A stretch of DNA of 64,000 nucleotides from Gonium pectorale (lineage: Eukaryota; Chlorophyta; Chlorophyceae; Chlamydomonadales; Volvocaceae), in contig LSYV01000022.1 of the NCBI GenBank assembly GCA_001584585.1, forward strand, positions 723,870-787,869. The letters run 5' to 3'. Position 1 is the first letter of the stretch. The number at the start of each line of letters is the position of its first letter. The translations under genes and the position numbers were made by a program. The notes below the pieces were generated by a model. It was not told where the DNA came from. It saw nothing but the letters and a program-made list of their open reading frames with translations, and did no database searches. Positions 1 through 12,423 of this stretch are shown one piece after another.

Positions 1-103
1 CAATATCCTTGCACCCCAGATGAGGCCGCCACTGACCGCGAGACGCACCGCCGTGAAGCGCACCGCACCGCACCCCCCGTTCTGCCGTCCCGCCGCCCCG
101 CAG

Positions 104-943
104 GCCTGGCTGGCGTGACCCCGCTGCAGCTGCTGCCCGTGCCGCTGCCGCCCATCGAGAACTGGCAGAGCAGCGGCAAGACGGTGAACGAGGTGGACCC
201 CTGCCGGGGCATCCGGCTGGTGGACGCGCCGCTGTACGTGCTGCCCCGGCCCACCGCGGAAGTGGACTTGCAGGTGGGGGAGGGGGTCCGGGGTGGTGCG
301 GGTCTGGGTCGCGACGAGGAGTTCAGGACATCAGGAGCAGGGGTTCGGGGGGGGGGGTGCTCAAGGGTGCACAGCCCCATGGGAAAAGCGTTGGGCGCGT
401 ACCTCACCAGTCCGCCCCAAGCTCCCAGCATGGCCTCTTTGGAGCGCGGGGTTGAGGACGTGGAAGTTGGGTCTGGATTGGGGTCTGTGCGCGCGCGTTG
501 GAAAAGGGCTGGCGCTTGCGACTCGTGGGGGTGAGCGAAGGTGCTTGATTTCGACCCGGCCCCTGGCCGGCAGGCAAGGACCTCGGAGCCGCGGAGGGAC
601 GCAGCCGGGCCAGATGTGCGCGCAAACTACGGCCATCCCACATGCCGCGTGCTGCTCATTGCTATTTTCATGCAATGGGTTGCCGTATCGCGCCTTACCG
701 CGTCGCTCATCCAACTGCGCGCCCCCTCCCTGGCCCGTGTCCGCCGTCCCTCAGGCCAAGATGGCGGCGCACCAAGCGGCCATGCGGGACCTGGTGCGGG
801 CCGAGGGCGCGCCAATGAGCGAGGGCGAGATGGAGGCAGTCAAGCTGCTGGGGCGACTAGAGCGCAGCGGGGCACGCGCGCGCAACTATGCGGGGGAGTA
901 CGGGGTTGCGGCGCCAAGCGAGGTCGAGGAAGCTACCGCGTGA
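104..943 (+). CDS. 3' end of an unrecognised gene (two exons, 5' partial)
   Basis: Two exons join in phase: 104-273, preceded by a CAG acceptor at 101-103 and followed by a GT donor, and 755-943, preceded by CAG and ending in TGA. Together they give about 120 C-terminal residues. The first exon contains a Pro-rich stretch followed by PIENWQSSGKTVNEVDPCRG, and the second is a charged, probably helical segment (MRDLVRAEGAPMSEGEMEAV) ending in an acidic tail. I do not recognise the family. The rest of the gene lies left of the window, since positions 1-103 look like intron. Phase 0 across the intron and algal codon use are the only support. Confidence is moderate that it is coding and nil for function. 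Confidence 0.5.
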
Positions 944-3481
944 GCGTGCGTGCGGGGGAAGGGGCGTGTTTCTTTCCACGCCCCGCCGTGCGCAGGCCGC
1001 CGCGTGAGACGGCGGGAGGTGGGCGGCGTGGGGTGGCAGGGCGGGGTAAGGCGCCCGGGCCGCGACAGCGCAAGGCGCATCACAAGGCACACTACACGAC
1101 GCAGAGGCAGGTCGCAAGGCGTGCCGTAGCACGCCGGATACTGCATTAAAGTGCCGCGTTTCGGTTGCGGGGTATTTAAAAAGGCTGGGTTGTTGGTTGT
1201 ACTGGTCGCACGCTGGTCGTTCGTGATATGGACGCTGTAGCCTAGGAGAGCACCACGATGGTGCACAGGCGCTTTGATTTCGGCAGGTGCGGTGCATTGT
1301 CGACTTGTGGGCTCTCTCCTGCCGACAAGGGGAAGAACCGGACCATGGGCCGATTTGTGGCAGCGCCGATGCGTTTGTTGCACGTTGGAGCTGCCCGGTG
1401 CGAAGGCTGTGCATACAAACGTGACGTTCTGCTGCGCATACCATAAGCTTTAGAAGCGGCGCGCCGGCCGCAGAAAGGGTCCGTAGGTTGACCTGCAGGA
1501 CCTTTGTGGGATCGTGACACGCAAATGGAAGCTGGTGTGCCTCATGTGGGGCAGAGACGGAGGAATAAATGTGACCGATAGGAGCATAGGACAGCATGGC
1601 TGGCTGACGCTGTGGTCCTGGACGATGGGGCGCATAGGCTGGAGGGGAGCGGGCGCCGCAAGGTGTGTCGCGAGGGCGCGCTTTGCAAACGCAGCGATGT
1701 CGCACGTGAACGGCAGGTGGGCCCTCGCTTTGGAGCTGATGCCAGGCGCCTGGGGCGGGGCCAGGGGCGGTTCCTCATTGCATGTACCGACATGGGTTTG
1801 CTATAACGGGGGCTTCCTGGGTTGAAGCTCGCCCTGTGTTGCCCCGTGTGTGTTGACGGTCGCTACGGTATTTTTGGGGGGGCACGCCGCGCTTCTGCGC
1901 GGGCCTATGCAAGCCTTTGCGCGACGCGCATCACATGACGTGCCCCAACTGACGCGGAGGTGCAGGTCCCGCGCCGACAACGCCTCCATTATCCGCACCA
2001 TGTACAAAAGCCACCGGACACGACCTGTCTTTTTCATTGCTTCTGCGCACTGCTGCCTGGCCCGTCCCGTTTTGCCGTGCAATGGCTGGATGCCTGGGTC
2101 GGCCGCTGTGGTTCGAAGACTGCTGAAGGCTGCGGGGGATGATGTTTGCTGTCGGGGCGGAGCTCCGCATCTGTGCATACGAGATCGTGAGGTTGCAAAC
2201 GGCTGGCTTGCGCGATGTCGGTACGTTATCTTGTAGGTCAGGAAGTACGGCCAGCAAGAGCCTGCTAGAGCAAGAGAGCCCCGAGGCGGGGGCCAAGTTA
2301 GGAGCTGGCAATGGGTCATCGTGCGCCCCGTACACGTGTGTACGGCAACGCATTCGATACCGCTGTAAGCTTGCGACTGCCCGACGCCCGGCTGAGATGT
2401 GGCTGCCTCCCTTAGGCCCCTGAGAATAGGGCTGCGAAGGTCACAGACCATGGCCAAGCGAATAGGCGACGAGTTTAACTCAAAGCTGCCCTCACGTGAC
2501 TTGGTTGCCGCCCAAACCAGACATTTCCCCTACCTCTCAACCCCCAATGCAGCAAGCCGAGAAAGGGGTGTGGGAACAAGCCCACGGCGCAGGTGTCGCG
2601 GATGTGCTCACGCAAAACCAGCCGCTATCTTCGGCGATGCGAGCTGAGCCCCGCATATGATCTCGCCTGCGTTCGACACACAGCACACATGACACAACGA
2701 CCATAACAAACCAAACATAGCAGACACGGCCTGCCACTGCGCAGCATCTTTCGCGTCATTGCAGCACCCCGCGACCGCAGAACCGCAGAAATGGCCCACG
2801 GGTCCAGGCACACGGGCAGACGGGAGTGGGGCCAAAGGGGCAGACTCCGGACACTGGCCATTCTTGAGTTGGACCCTGCAAATAAACAGTAGCTGACAAT
2901 GCCAACGGCGGCTCCGGATATGGACATGGCAGCTTCGAACCCTTATTGTTCCTGCCAAAAAGGCGGGCCTCTGTGCCGTCCCACAGGCTGCGCGCCTATG
3001 GTCAGGTTAATGGGCAAAGAATGTGAGACGCCACACGAAACCACAAGTGGACTAGAGTACAGGTCGCCCTACTTTGCCAACGCTACGCGCCAAACATTGG
3101 TAGGCGCAGGTTGATAGGGCGGGCGCGGGCCCGTAGAGCTCTAAAAATTAAGGATTGAGAACCCCGCCACCTCCACCCAAGCTACTCCGCGCCGCGAAAG
3201 AGGCGCGCATGGCGCAACACAGCAGAGAGCCGGCAGTACGCACATCCACACACGCGCAGTGGCCGTACGACAGTCTCGGGGCTCAAAAGACGTAAAGCGC
3301 ACGCCAAACTACCAGACAGCATCCAGGACTACGGCAAAAGTACTCACCTGCGTACTCCCCAGAACAACATCCCTTCTGTCAACTCCATCCGACAAATTCA
3401 CCCAAACACCAGCACTCAACGACCGCTCATAGCACTCGACGCCCCGCCGCCACCGCCACTCGACTGCTGCCAGCTGCCGAG
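944..3481. other. Gene-free stretch between the first gene and the transporter
   Basis: No coding segment with family resemblance or a convincing exon chain was seen on either strand. The left part is probably the 3'UTR of the plus-strand gene ending at 943. The first TGTAA on the plus strand is near 2364, which would imply a very long 3'UTR, so it may not be the real signal. The right part must contain the 3'UTR of the minus-strand transporter ending at 3482, but I found no TTACA (reverse TGTAA) close to its stop. Confidence 0.4.
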
Positions 3482-6400
3482 TCACCATCGTGGCTGACCC
3501 GCCAGCAGCGGCGCGTCCTCGCCGCCAGCCTCAGCGTCCACCGCCACGCCGTTCGCCGCTGGCGCTGCGCCGGCCGGCGCCGCGCAATGGCCGTTGGCCA
3601 CGTGACCGGCCATTCCGTTGGCTCCATTACCGTTACCATTTGCGCTCCCATCGTACACGTTGGCGCAGTCGAAGTGCATCGGCTCGAAATCCGCCCAGCC
3701 GCGCTTCCTGGCAACCTGCAGGTCGACCGAGCGGGCGGGCGAGCGCGACTGTTACTATCCGCGCATCGGACCAGCGGCCACACGGCACAGGCCCGCGAAC
3801 CTCCTGCCCCACAGGAGGTGTTAACCGACTTGCAAGTGCAACCGCGAGTGCCAGCCCCTGCCGTTCGCTCCCTGCACGCCCCGAAACGGCGCCGGCCTCG
3901 CTCCCTCCAGGGCCCTCTGAAAAGCACCGCTTTATGTCGTCCCGTGCCCGAGCCCTCAATCCCAATCACTCGTCCAATGCCCGTGGAGCGATGCAGCCGC
4001 ACCTGCAGGAGCGGGTACATGATGAACCCCAGCAGCACGGCCCCCAGCGTCCAGGCGCACGTGCGCAGGTCGCCCGACACCACCGGCATGGCCAGCACCA
4101 CCAGCAGCAGCAGCGAGGCGGGCATCAGCATCAGCACCAGGCCCCACACGGGGAGCGGGACCCTACGGGGCCGCGGCGTCCGGGGGGCCGGGGGCGGAGG
4201 GCGGGCCAAAGGCAAGGGCGCTGAGCTAGCGCGAGCGCGGGGGAGGGTACAGCATGCGGCCTCGGCAGCTCACCCTCCCCACGATGCTAAGCTACACGGG
4301 ACTTTGCGACCATGCAGCTTGTCCATGCCCCTGGAGCACGAGCGGCCACATGCGCGCACATACACTTGGTTGGACAGTGCCGTGCCAGCCCTGTGCTGTG
4401 CCTGCAGCCGGAGCACCATGCCACTGGGGGCCCCAACGCGCCAAGCCGGGGCCCCCATGCAAGGCTGCTGTGCTCACCTGTACGGTCGCTGCAGGTCGGG
4501 CCGCTTGACCCGCAGCCACACAAAGGCTGCAAACTCCAGCAGCTCCGCCAGGCAGTAGATGGCGTTGAGCAGCGTCACAATCTCCACAAAGGACATGGAC
4601 GCCAGGCACAGCACGCCCAGAGAGCTCAACACGATGCCGTACACGGGGGTGCCGTGCGACGAGCGGCGGCCCAGCGCGCGGGGCAGGAAGCCGCGCTCCG
4701 CCATGCCTTGCACCTGCAGGCCCGAGCGGTGCGACAGTGGAATAAGGGCTGGATACACGTGCCGTACTGGATACACACGTGGCGCTTTGGTTTTCTCATA
4801 TGCTAACGATGGCAGCTCGGCATGGCGAAGGTTTCTGCCCGATGGCAGCTCGGCATGCACGTCGTGGCGCTGATCACACCAAGGGAACACGGAGCCGCGA
4901 CCGAGGGCAAGCTTCAAGGCCGGCAGCGTTCCTGCTCCAGCCCTGGGAGCAATGCCACACGCAGTCTCGATTACGGTACGCCATGCATGCGCCGCGACAA
5001 CGCGCCGCGTGCACCCTCGCCGCCCGTCGCCGCACACGTTTCTGCACACATACACATACACACGCATTCGCCCCCCGCCTTCGCGTCCTTCCGTCGGTCA
5101 TCGCTCAGCTTGTCCGCAGACATGTGTCAAGCCCCCTGCCCGCCGCCACCCCGCGCACCTGGTACGAGTCCGACGCCATCTCGGCCTGGTACTGCCCCAC
5201 CTGGCTGCAGGCAGCAGCCACCACCACCCAGCCGGCCAGCCAGGGGCCGCCCACCTGCGTCGACGACGAGCGGCGGGTGAAATGACGGGGATTGTGAGCG
5301 CAGAACGCCAACGCAAATACGATGGGGGGGGGGTTGACGGCATAGTAACGACCGGCATTCTGAGCATCCTCACACCAAACATTGGGAAAGGTGTTCGAGG
5401 CCAAGGACTTTGTCGCTTGTCACCTGTGCAAACCAGGTCTCATATCCTCTCCTGGCTCTTCCCCCACCGCACAAGCATTGCAGGTAGGCCGGCAGGCACG
5501 GCTCCTCCCAGCGTCCCTGGGCGTGCCATTGGGCGTGCCCCCACGCACATCTCTGCGTATCCGCGCACAAGATCCCGCGCGCCGCCTGGACTTCCCTGCC
5601 CGTTCGCCCCTGTTCCTTAGGGTACCCTTACCACCTGCAGCGCCGCATGTACCAAGTCTGCACCCGTGCACACTTTCCCGGCACGCCCTTCCGCCCCATG
5701 CCCGGCTTCCCAAGCTAGCCCCGCCCCGAAGCCCGCCGCCCCGCCTCCACCATGCCCCACCTGCTGCGCCACCTGGCCGTAGTACCCCAGCGTCCACTCC
5801 CCGTCACCGCCGGGCAGCACACCGATGGCCGCCACGGTCGGCAGCAGGTACATGGCCACCACCAGCCCCACCGCCAGCAGCAGCGCGCGCGGGAAGGTGC
5901 GGCCGGGGTTGCGCACCTCGCCTGCCAGGGTGGACACCGAGTCCCAGTAGTTCAGGTTCCTGTGGCGGGAATGAGAGAGGACAGCGGGAGGACGGTGGGT
6001 GGTGGGGAGTTGACGTCAGGCAGGCGAGGAGGTAAGATGGGCCCCGATCGCGGCGGCCATGTGGCTGCGTGGCCGCATGGGAGGTGTTGGATGTGGGGCA
6101 GGGAGGCCGATAGGGGCCAAGGAGGAAGGGCGCGCGACGCGCTACCGGTTGGTGAGGTCTCCAGCCGCAGCGCGCGGGACGGCGACATCTGGTCAGGTGG
6201 TCATTCTTGGGCAATGGGGACGACGGGGCTGGAGCGCTGCGCCTGGGGCGCGGCTGCGGGGTGCTAAATTCACCGGGCCTGGCCCCTGTCCGGGCTCTGT
6301 CGGTGCATCGCGTGTTCCAGCAGGAATGGCTCCACGCAGCGGCCACATGAAAAGGAAGCGCCGCAGCACCACGGCACATTACTGAGAGCTTACTGCCGGG

Positions 6401-8492
6401 GAACTCCGAAGCGAAACGCCCAAGTCCCCCAACCCTGACCGAGTCGCGACCACGGCGACGCACCAGAACATCACGTTCAGGAAGGTGGACCAGTCCACGG
6501 TGTCCCAATCGACCTTTGTGTAGTTTGACACCTGCGGGAGTAGAAGGGGAAAAGGAATGAACAACGATGAGTTGGGCGCCAGCAGCGTTTGACACCTGCT
6601 GGAGAACGATATTTACCGCAAACACCGTCACAGTCTGCGTTTACTCTCCTGGCCGACGCTGGTCGAGGGCGCACCCATCGTCCGGGCAAGCAGTACATGG
6701 CATCCAGATAGACACCCTCTTTCGCCCCGACGATCCCAGCTTGTATAACAAACTTCGCGCACACCATACGGCGCCCCTGCCAATGCTGCCACACCCGCAT
6801 CATGCCGCATGCCAGCCCCCGCCCCATCAGTACCCACATCGATGTGGGGCACGCACAGCGCGCACAGCAGGAGGAAGGGCAGCAGGATGGCCACCGTTGA
6901 GGTGACCACCGCGTGGCCAACCACGGTGAGCCCGCGGTAGTTGAGCCACGACAGCAGCAGCGACATGCCCACCAGGAACACGCTGAGGGGCGACGCGGAA
7001 CAGGGCAGAGGGAATCAGATGGCGGGGTTTGTAATGTAGGGGAGGGAAGCAGGGATATGCCCAGCGGGAGCAGGCTACGGGCGGCGCACCGGGGGTTGGG
7101 AGCGGGCGAGGGCCGACGGGAGGGGAGCGGGAATGCGTGGATCACTGACGAGCTGGACGTATGAGCGGTTCATGGGAATGGGCAAGTATTGGGGCTGCGG
7201 CGAATGGGGAACCCCGAGCCGCGAAGCAGGACACCACGGCGCTTTTGCATTGCACAATGCAGCGACCCTGATGCCGCCACTCACACCCTCGGCCATCCGC
7301 CCGCCAGCTGCGGGAAGAAGATCTCAAGGTTGGCCGCCAGCATGACGGGGTACAGAGAGTTGTCCGTCACACCCGACAGCCAGCTCCACAGTCCCTCCTG
7401 GAAGCCCCAGAAGGGACCGAAGGCGGCCGTTACCCAGGCCACGTAGCCGCTTAGGGGAGCGAGGGGAGGGCGGGGACGAGGGTGTGAGAGCGGGGAGCGC
7501 GGGGTTGGCGCCGGCGTCACCAAGGGTTATGGTCAGGCTCAGGGCGGAGGTGAGGCTGAGGGTTTCAGGACGGAGAACGGGTTGCGGCAGCCGCAGAAGG
7601 AAGCCATTGGAAGAGAACAGGACAAATTAACGAGGGGAGCCTAAGAACTCAGGTTGGGGGCTCAGCAACTCGAGCGTGCCGGCTTCCGCACGCGCGTCTG
7701 TCCTACCCACCTATTCTCCGGGAAGGCCGTCGCCAGCTCGGCGGTGATGAGCGCCTCCGGGACCGACCACAGCAGGGGGAAGACCAGGAAGCCCACAATG
7801 GTCAACAGCGGGCCCGCGGCCGACACTGCGTCCTGGAAAACAGAGGGCGGGACGGAGCACACGGGGAGGAGAATGTCAGCGGACGCGGCAACCGACTGGC
7901 AGCCAGCCGTACCACGCGCTCATGCAAAGCCGATGCAAGGCTCATGCAAAGCCGATGCAAGGCTCATGCAAAGCCGATGCAAGGCTCATGCAAAGCCGAT
8001 GCAAGGCTCATGCAAAGCCGATGCAAGGCTCATGCAAAGCCGATGCAAGGCTCATGCAAAGCCGATGCAAGGCTCATGCAAAGCCGATGCAAGGCTCATG
8101 CAAGGCCGATGATGATGTAGAGTACGCACAATTGCCAGCAATGTGAGCTGCGCGAGGCACGCGGGTCCAGGGCGAGGGCTGGTCGTACGGCGTCGTACCT
8201 CGGTGCCGAACGGGCCGCCAGAGACCTCGAAGAAGATCAGCGTTACGAGCGGCCACAGGCCCAGCGTGCGGATGTGGCCCGGCTCGCCAGGCGGCCGGTG
8301 GTGCGCTGCAAATAGGAAGGGGGTATGCGGGGGGTGTAGGGCACGCTACAGCCCGGCGGCGGCGAGTACCGCTCAGCTGCTGCCCGCCAGCTACCCACCT
8401 TGGCCGCCATAGCCCATGACGCCCTCATCGTTCCGCTTAGGGGATTGCGGCTCGATCAGGGGCACGGTGGCATCCGTGTCCAGGTCGGCCAT
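3482..8492 (-). CDS. Amino-acid/polyamine transporter, APC superfamily, LAT/PUT type
   Basis: Multi-pass permease of 541 residues resembling plant polyamine-uptake (PUT/RMV1) and L-type amino-acid transporters. Exons in transcription order, all phase-consistent: 8492-8399, 8305-8199, 7832-7711, 7449-7285, 6982-6838, 6531-6464, 5959-5761, 5254-5159, 4713-4478, 4162-4003, 3715-3482. Diagnostic segments are [12 protein letters not shown] (first helix, substrate-binding loop), [69 protein letters not shown] and AEMASDSYQ. The N-terminus is a short polar tail and the C-terminus a hydrophilic Gly/Asn/Ala-rich tail, making it slightly longer than plant relatives. The family performs proton-coupled uptake of polyamines or amino acids at the plasma or an inner membrane; substrate cannot be told from sequence. 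The start at 8492 is the first ATG ahead of the conserved core. Confidence 0.93.
7918..8112. repeat. 22-bp minisatellite inside a transporter intron
   Basis: Eight nearly perfect head-to-tail copies of the 22-mer CATGCAAAGCCGATGCAAGG+CT run from about 7921 to 8096, followed by a diverged ninth copy. The unit is itself a doubled motif, because GATGCAAGG and CATGCAAAG are related 9-mers. It lies in the intron between exons 8305-8199 and 7832-7711 of the minus-strand transporter. Copies are adjacent without spacers, so this is a minisatellite, not a CRISPR array. Confidence 0.95.
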
Positions 8493-9029
8493 GGCACTAG
8501 GTGTTGAGGTGCGGGCCGTCGGCTACGAGGGTAGAGGCAACCACGACAACTGCTGCCACCGCTCTGCAAGCTCTTGTTGTTATAAGGTAGAGGCGCCCAA
8601 ATGAAAGGTGCCCCCGTCACTCTGACGGTTGCGCTGCACTTCTGGCGGCGAAGAGGCAGCAACTAGCCAGGGAACCCCCGGCAAGCCGTTGCTAGGACCC
8701 CTCCATGCCCGAGGGCTGCAATTGCGGGGTTAACACAGGTGGGCGAGTGTCAAAGCCCCAATTGTGGAAATGCGTTCAGAGAAACTTGTGCAAGTAGTGC
8801 AGGGGTTGCCGGCTAGAGTAGCTCGCCTGTGTGACAAGTAAGCTCAATGATACAGGGCTACGAAGCTCAGCGTGGAGGAGACCGTTAGCCTTCTACGGTC
8901 CCAGGAGTTGCTAATCCCGCGCACCGGTACATTTGTCCAACTTGCTTCTCTAAGCGTTTGTCCATTCTGTGCCTTCGAGCACCGAACTCCACCCGACTCG
9001 CACAACACCCTCGCACACGCAAGGTCCTT
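8493..9029. promoter_or_regulatory. Shared divergent promoter region
   Basis: This 537-bp interval separates the ATG of the minus-strand transporter (8492) from the proposed ATG of the plus-strand DUF2358 gene (9030). It must therefore hold both 5'UTRs and promoters. A TTATAA sits near 8579-8584, roughly 90 bp upstream of the transporter ATG, and could be a TATA element. No other motif is recognisable. Confidence 0.5.
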
Positions 9030-12000
9030 ATGGCGCTTCTTGACCCGAGCGCGCGGTCGATGAAACATGCCGCTTTGATCTCAAAGCAGCACGCTCCACC
9101 CTTCCGCTGGCGACCCGCATCATCGCTGTGCAAGCGCTGGCGCCTGGCGAGCCAGGCTAACGCAAAGGATGGCGCCGAGGCTTCTGGCTCTGGTGAGCTC
9201 AATGACGAGGGGAGGGGTCCCAGCGTCCAGGACGGCCTCCGTGTCACCGTCCCTCCCCCCCGTCGGGCTTGACGCACGCCGGCTGGCCAGCAGACACTCA
9301 TCGCACCCTCCTTTGCGAGGGAAGGATAGGGCGTTGAACTCCCATGTTGGGCTTGGTTAGCCTTCCCAGTGAGAATGCTCCGTTTTATTTCTCTTTAACC
9401 GCAGCTCGCACCGGGTGCGTCTTGCTTGCCAGCTGATCTCCTTCTCGGTCCCTGCCATTCCTCCCGCCGTGAACATCCAGCAGATGCGGGTGCCAGCAGC
9501 AGCGGGCGGCCAGATGGGTCCCCAGGTGCCCGGTCAGAGCCGGAGGTCGGCACGGGCCTGAAAGCCGTCTGGTACGGGGCGGAGACCTTCGGCCAGCTGC
9601 TGAGCCTCACAAAGGGACAGCAGCAGCCGGCGCAACGCGCGGCGGAGCAGGTGCGCCGCGGCTGCGCTTCCATGCATCCGTGTACGATGGCCGAAGGACG
9701 GGTACGAGCACATGGCGGCACCGCACTTCTGCGATGCCAAGTCCATGCTATGCATCGTGTTCAAGCCCCATATCTTTCCCTGCTCCGGGATAGCAATGGA
9801 ACGCTAATGCGTGTCGGGTCTACAACAGCCGCGGCCCTCCATCGTGCTATCGCCTGCCGCCCGTCCACCAGCTGCCTTCCCGGAGCGCGTTCACCGCGTT
9901 GCGGCGCAAAATGACATGCTATGTCACCCGTCGAAAACCCGGCCGCCCTCCCAGCACAGGGTTCGCCCCTACCCACACAGGCCCTGTCTCCCCCCTGCCC
10001 CTGCCTGCCTGCAGCCGCCCGGCGCTCGGCGCATGAGTCGCGAGGACATGCTCGCCGCCATCCGCGCAGACTACGACCAACAGTACTTCGTCCGTGGCGT
10101 GGGGGATATGGAAGCGTATGCCCCGGACTGCGTGTTTGCAGGTGCGCAGCGCGCTGCGTCGGCGTCAGCCTCGGTGGTGGGAGTGGCGGCTTGCCGCCGG
10201 GGCATGTTTGACGCGGCCGTGCGCTCTGACGGCGGCCACATGCCCTCGTCCGGGACCGACTCCAATGGGATGGAGGTTGGTTGGGGAAGGGATGCCCCTT
10301 GCTTTTCCAGCATGTTCGGCCATACGACCGCTTCGGGTCTGGATGACCGACGGCCCGCGGGCGAGCGTTCTCCGCGTTCCTCGCGCAGTGACGGGCGAAG
10401 AGGGCCACAGCCGGCCGCTGCAGCCGGCCACACAGCCAAAGGAGATTCGTCTGTGCTTAGGTCTTTGCGCCCTCTTGCTCTCCTCCCTCTGGCATGGCAG
10501 ATCCCTTCGTGAGCTTCAGCGGCACCGATCGCTTCAAGCGGAATGTGGCGAACCTCGGAGGCCTCATGTGAGCTGTTCGGGTTGAACGTCCTGGTGTCCT
10601 GAACCAGGGTTTCTGAACCAGGGCAGGGAGCCATACAATACCGTATGTGGGCAGCCTCCCAGCTTGGCAAACAATCTGGGTGGGCGACGGGATGGGGCGC
10701 ATGCACTGATGACCCGAGGGTGAGGCAGAGTAGAGGCAGAGGTGACGGGCGTCCGTTGCGAAGTCAGTGCAGCTACCCGCCTGCGGGAGGACAGCTACAC
10801 GGTCCCGCTGTTATGCAAGATAGTGTCTGGGCGTATGAAGCGTGTGCACGATGTAGGGAGGGCATCGGCTTCTCATGATGCCGTGCCTGCGGGACGAGAT
10901 GGCGCGGTATCGGTGAACGCGGCCAGAGGGGCCAAAAGTGTGCGGCGGAGGCAAGGATGGCAACTGGTCGCCTGCACGCCCGCCGAGCCGCCAACGCACG
11001 CAGCCCTCTCCTCTACGGCACTCTCCCCTCGCCCCGGCCGTGTAGCCATCCCCTCCTGCTGTAGCGCCGCCCGCCCGCTCCGCAGCCTGTCTGCATCCCC
11101 ACATGCCGGGCCCCTCCCGCCCTTCCCCACTCCCGCTTCACCTGACGTGACGCGGCTGGCTGATGTGGCTCTCGTAGCGCCCGGCGCTGGGCTGCAGGTC
11201 GGACATCCGCATTGAGGTGTACGAGTGGGTCGAGGGCCCTGCCAGCCTGGAGACCCGCTGGCGCTTCTCCGCGCTGCTGGACCTGCCCTGGCGGCCGCGA
11301 CTGGCGGCGGCGGGCGGCACCACGCACGTAATGGACCTGGAGCGGGGCTGCGTGGTGCGGCATGATGAGCGGTACGCCTGGCCGTGGTCGTGGACTAGCG
11401 CGCCACGTGGCGTGGCGGGGATCGGTGGGGAGGGTCTCTGACGCGCGTGTTGCAACTCGTCTGGAGCGCGTTGCCTGCGGCATACCCCTTGCCCCTTGCC
11501 CCGCCGTTCCGCCGTTCCGCTGCCGCTGTTTCGAATGGGGCGGTGCTCTGTTGCTCGTGGGACCATGGGGAACGCATGTTTTCAGCGTTACAGTAAGGCT
11601 GGGTGTTGGCGTCGGTGTGCCCAACGTGCGCCTTCAGCGCACCGCCTCCCGTTCGAATCTGTGTCTCGCAGGTGGGACGTGGAGCCGGGCAAGGTGGTTG
11701 CGCAGCTGATCAAGCCCGCGATCAAGGTGAGATGCGCCCCGAGGCAGGCCGGAACGCGGCACAGCGCTGTTGTGAAATAAGCATTACGGGTCCGCGGACG
11801 CCCAGCGCAGCCTCACCTCATTGACTCGTAGCTCATCAACGATAGCCTGTCCTCGTCTCTGTTGATTCCATACACTTGCTAGCTTCCTTGATCGTGGGCC
11901 GAGGGGCGCCTGACATTACCCGCCATGGCAGAGCGCAGCCCCCATTCTCTCCTTGACACCTCGATGCCGTTCATGCTGTTCCGTTGCAAGCCCGCTCCTG

Positions 12001-12423
12001 CCTTTGGGTAAATCCCCCATGTCTCTTGGATGTGTACTTGGTGCCAGAAGTGAAAGCACCAAAATAACCCTCACCTTCACATGCTCATCCACCCACGTTG
12101 CAGGGGCCCGTTTACTTCATCCGCCTGCCTTCCTGCCGCCGCAGGGGCCGCCCTCCAACGCGTGGGAGACTTTCATGCTCGCCCTCTCCGCGGGTGACAC
12201 CAAGGGGATGTGGTTCGTCCTGAACCCGCTGGCGCTGCGGGCCAGCGGCGCGCTGGTTCTGCTGTCCCTGGCGACAGGGCTGCTACGCGGCGGCGAAGGG
12301 CTGCTGCCGGGTCCCGCGCTGGTGGCATGCGAGCTGGCGTTCGTCAGCTGTGTGGTGACAGAGATTATCAAATTTGCGCAGGGGATGCAGGGTGGCGAGA
12401 CGGGGACCGGCGGCAGGTTTTAA
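9030..12423 (+). CDS. DUF2358-family protein, probably plastid-targeted
   Basis: Predicted 344 residues from exons 9030-9192, 9481-9650, 10015-10141, 10501-10567, 11198-11371, 11672-11726 and 12145-12423. All junctions keep phase. The second exon could instead begin at 9433, also in phase. Residues 1-50 are rich in Ala/Ser/Arg/Lys with few acids, as in an algal transit peptide. The middle carries the conserved DUF2358 core found in plant and cyanobacterial proteins: DYDQQYFVRG, DPFVSFSGTDRFKRNVANLG, RWRFSALLDLPWRPRLAA, WDVEPGKVVAQLIKPAIK. The last exon holds two hydrophobic stretches (ASGALVLLSLATGLLRG and LVACELAFVSCVVTEII) that may be membrane-associated. The molecular role of this NTF2-like domain family is unknown. 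First-exon assignment is the weakest part. Confidence 0.85.

Noticed and set aside
7918..8112. Regular repeats considered as a CRISPR array
   Set aside because: The 22-bp units are contiguous with no unique spacers, the array is inside a spliced intron, and the window is nuclear eukaryotic DNA.
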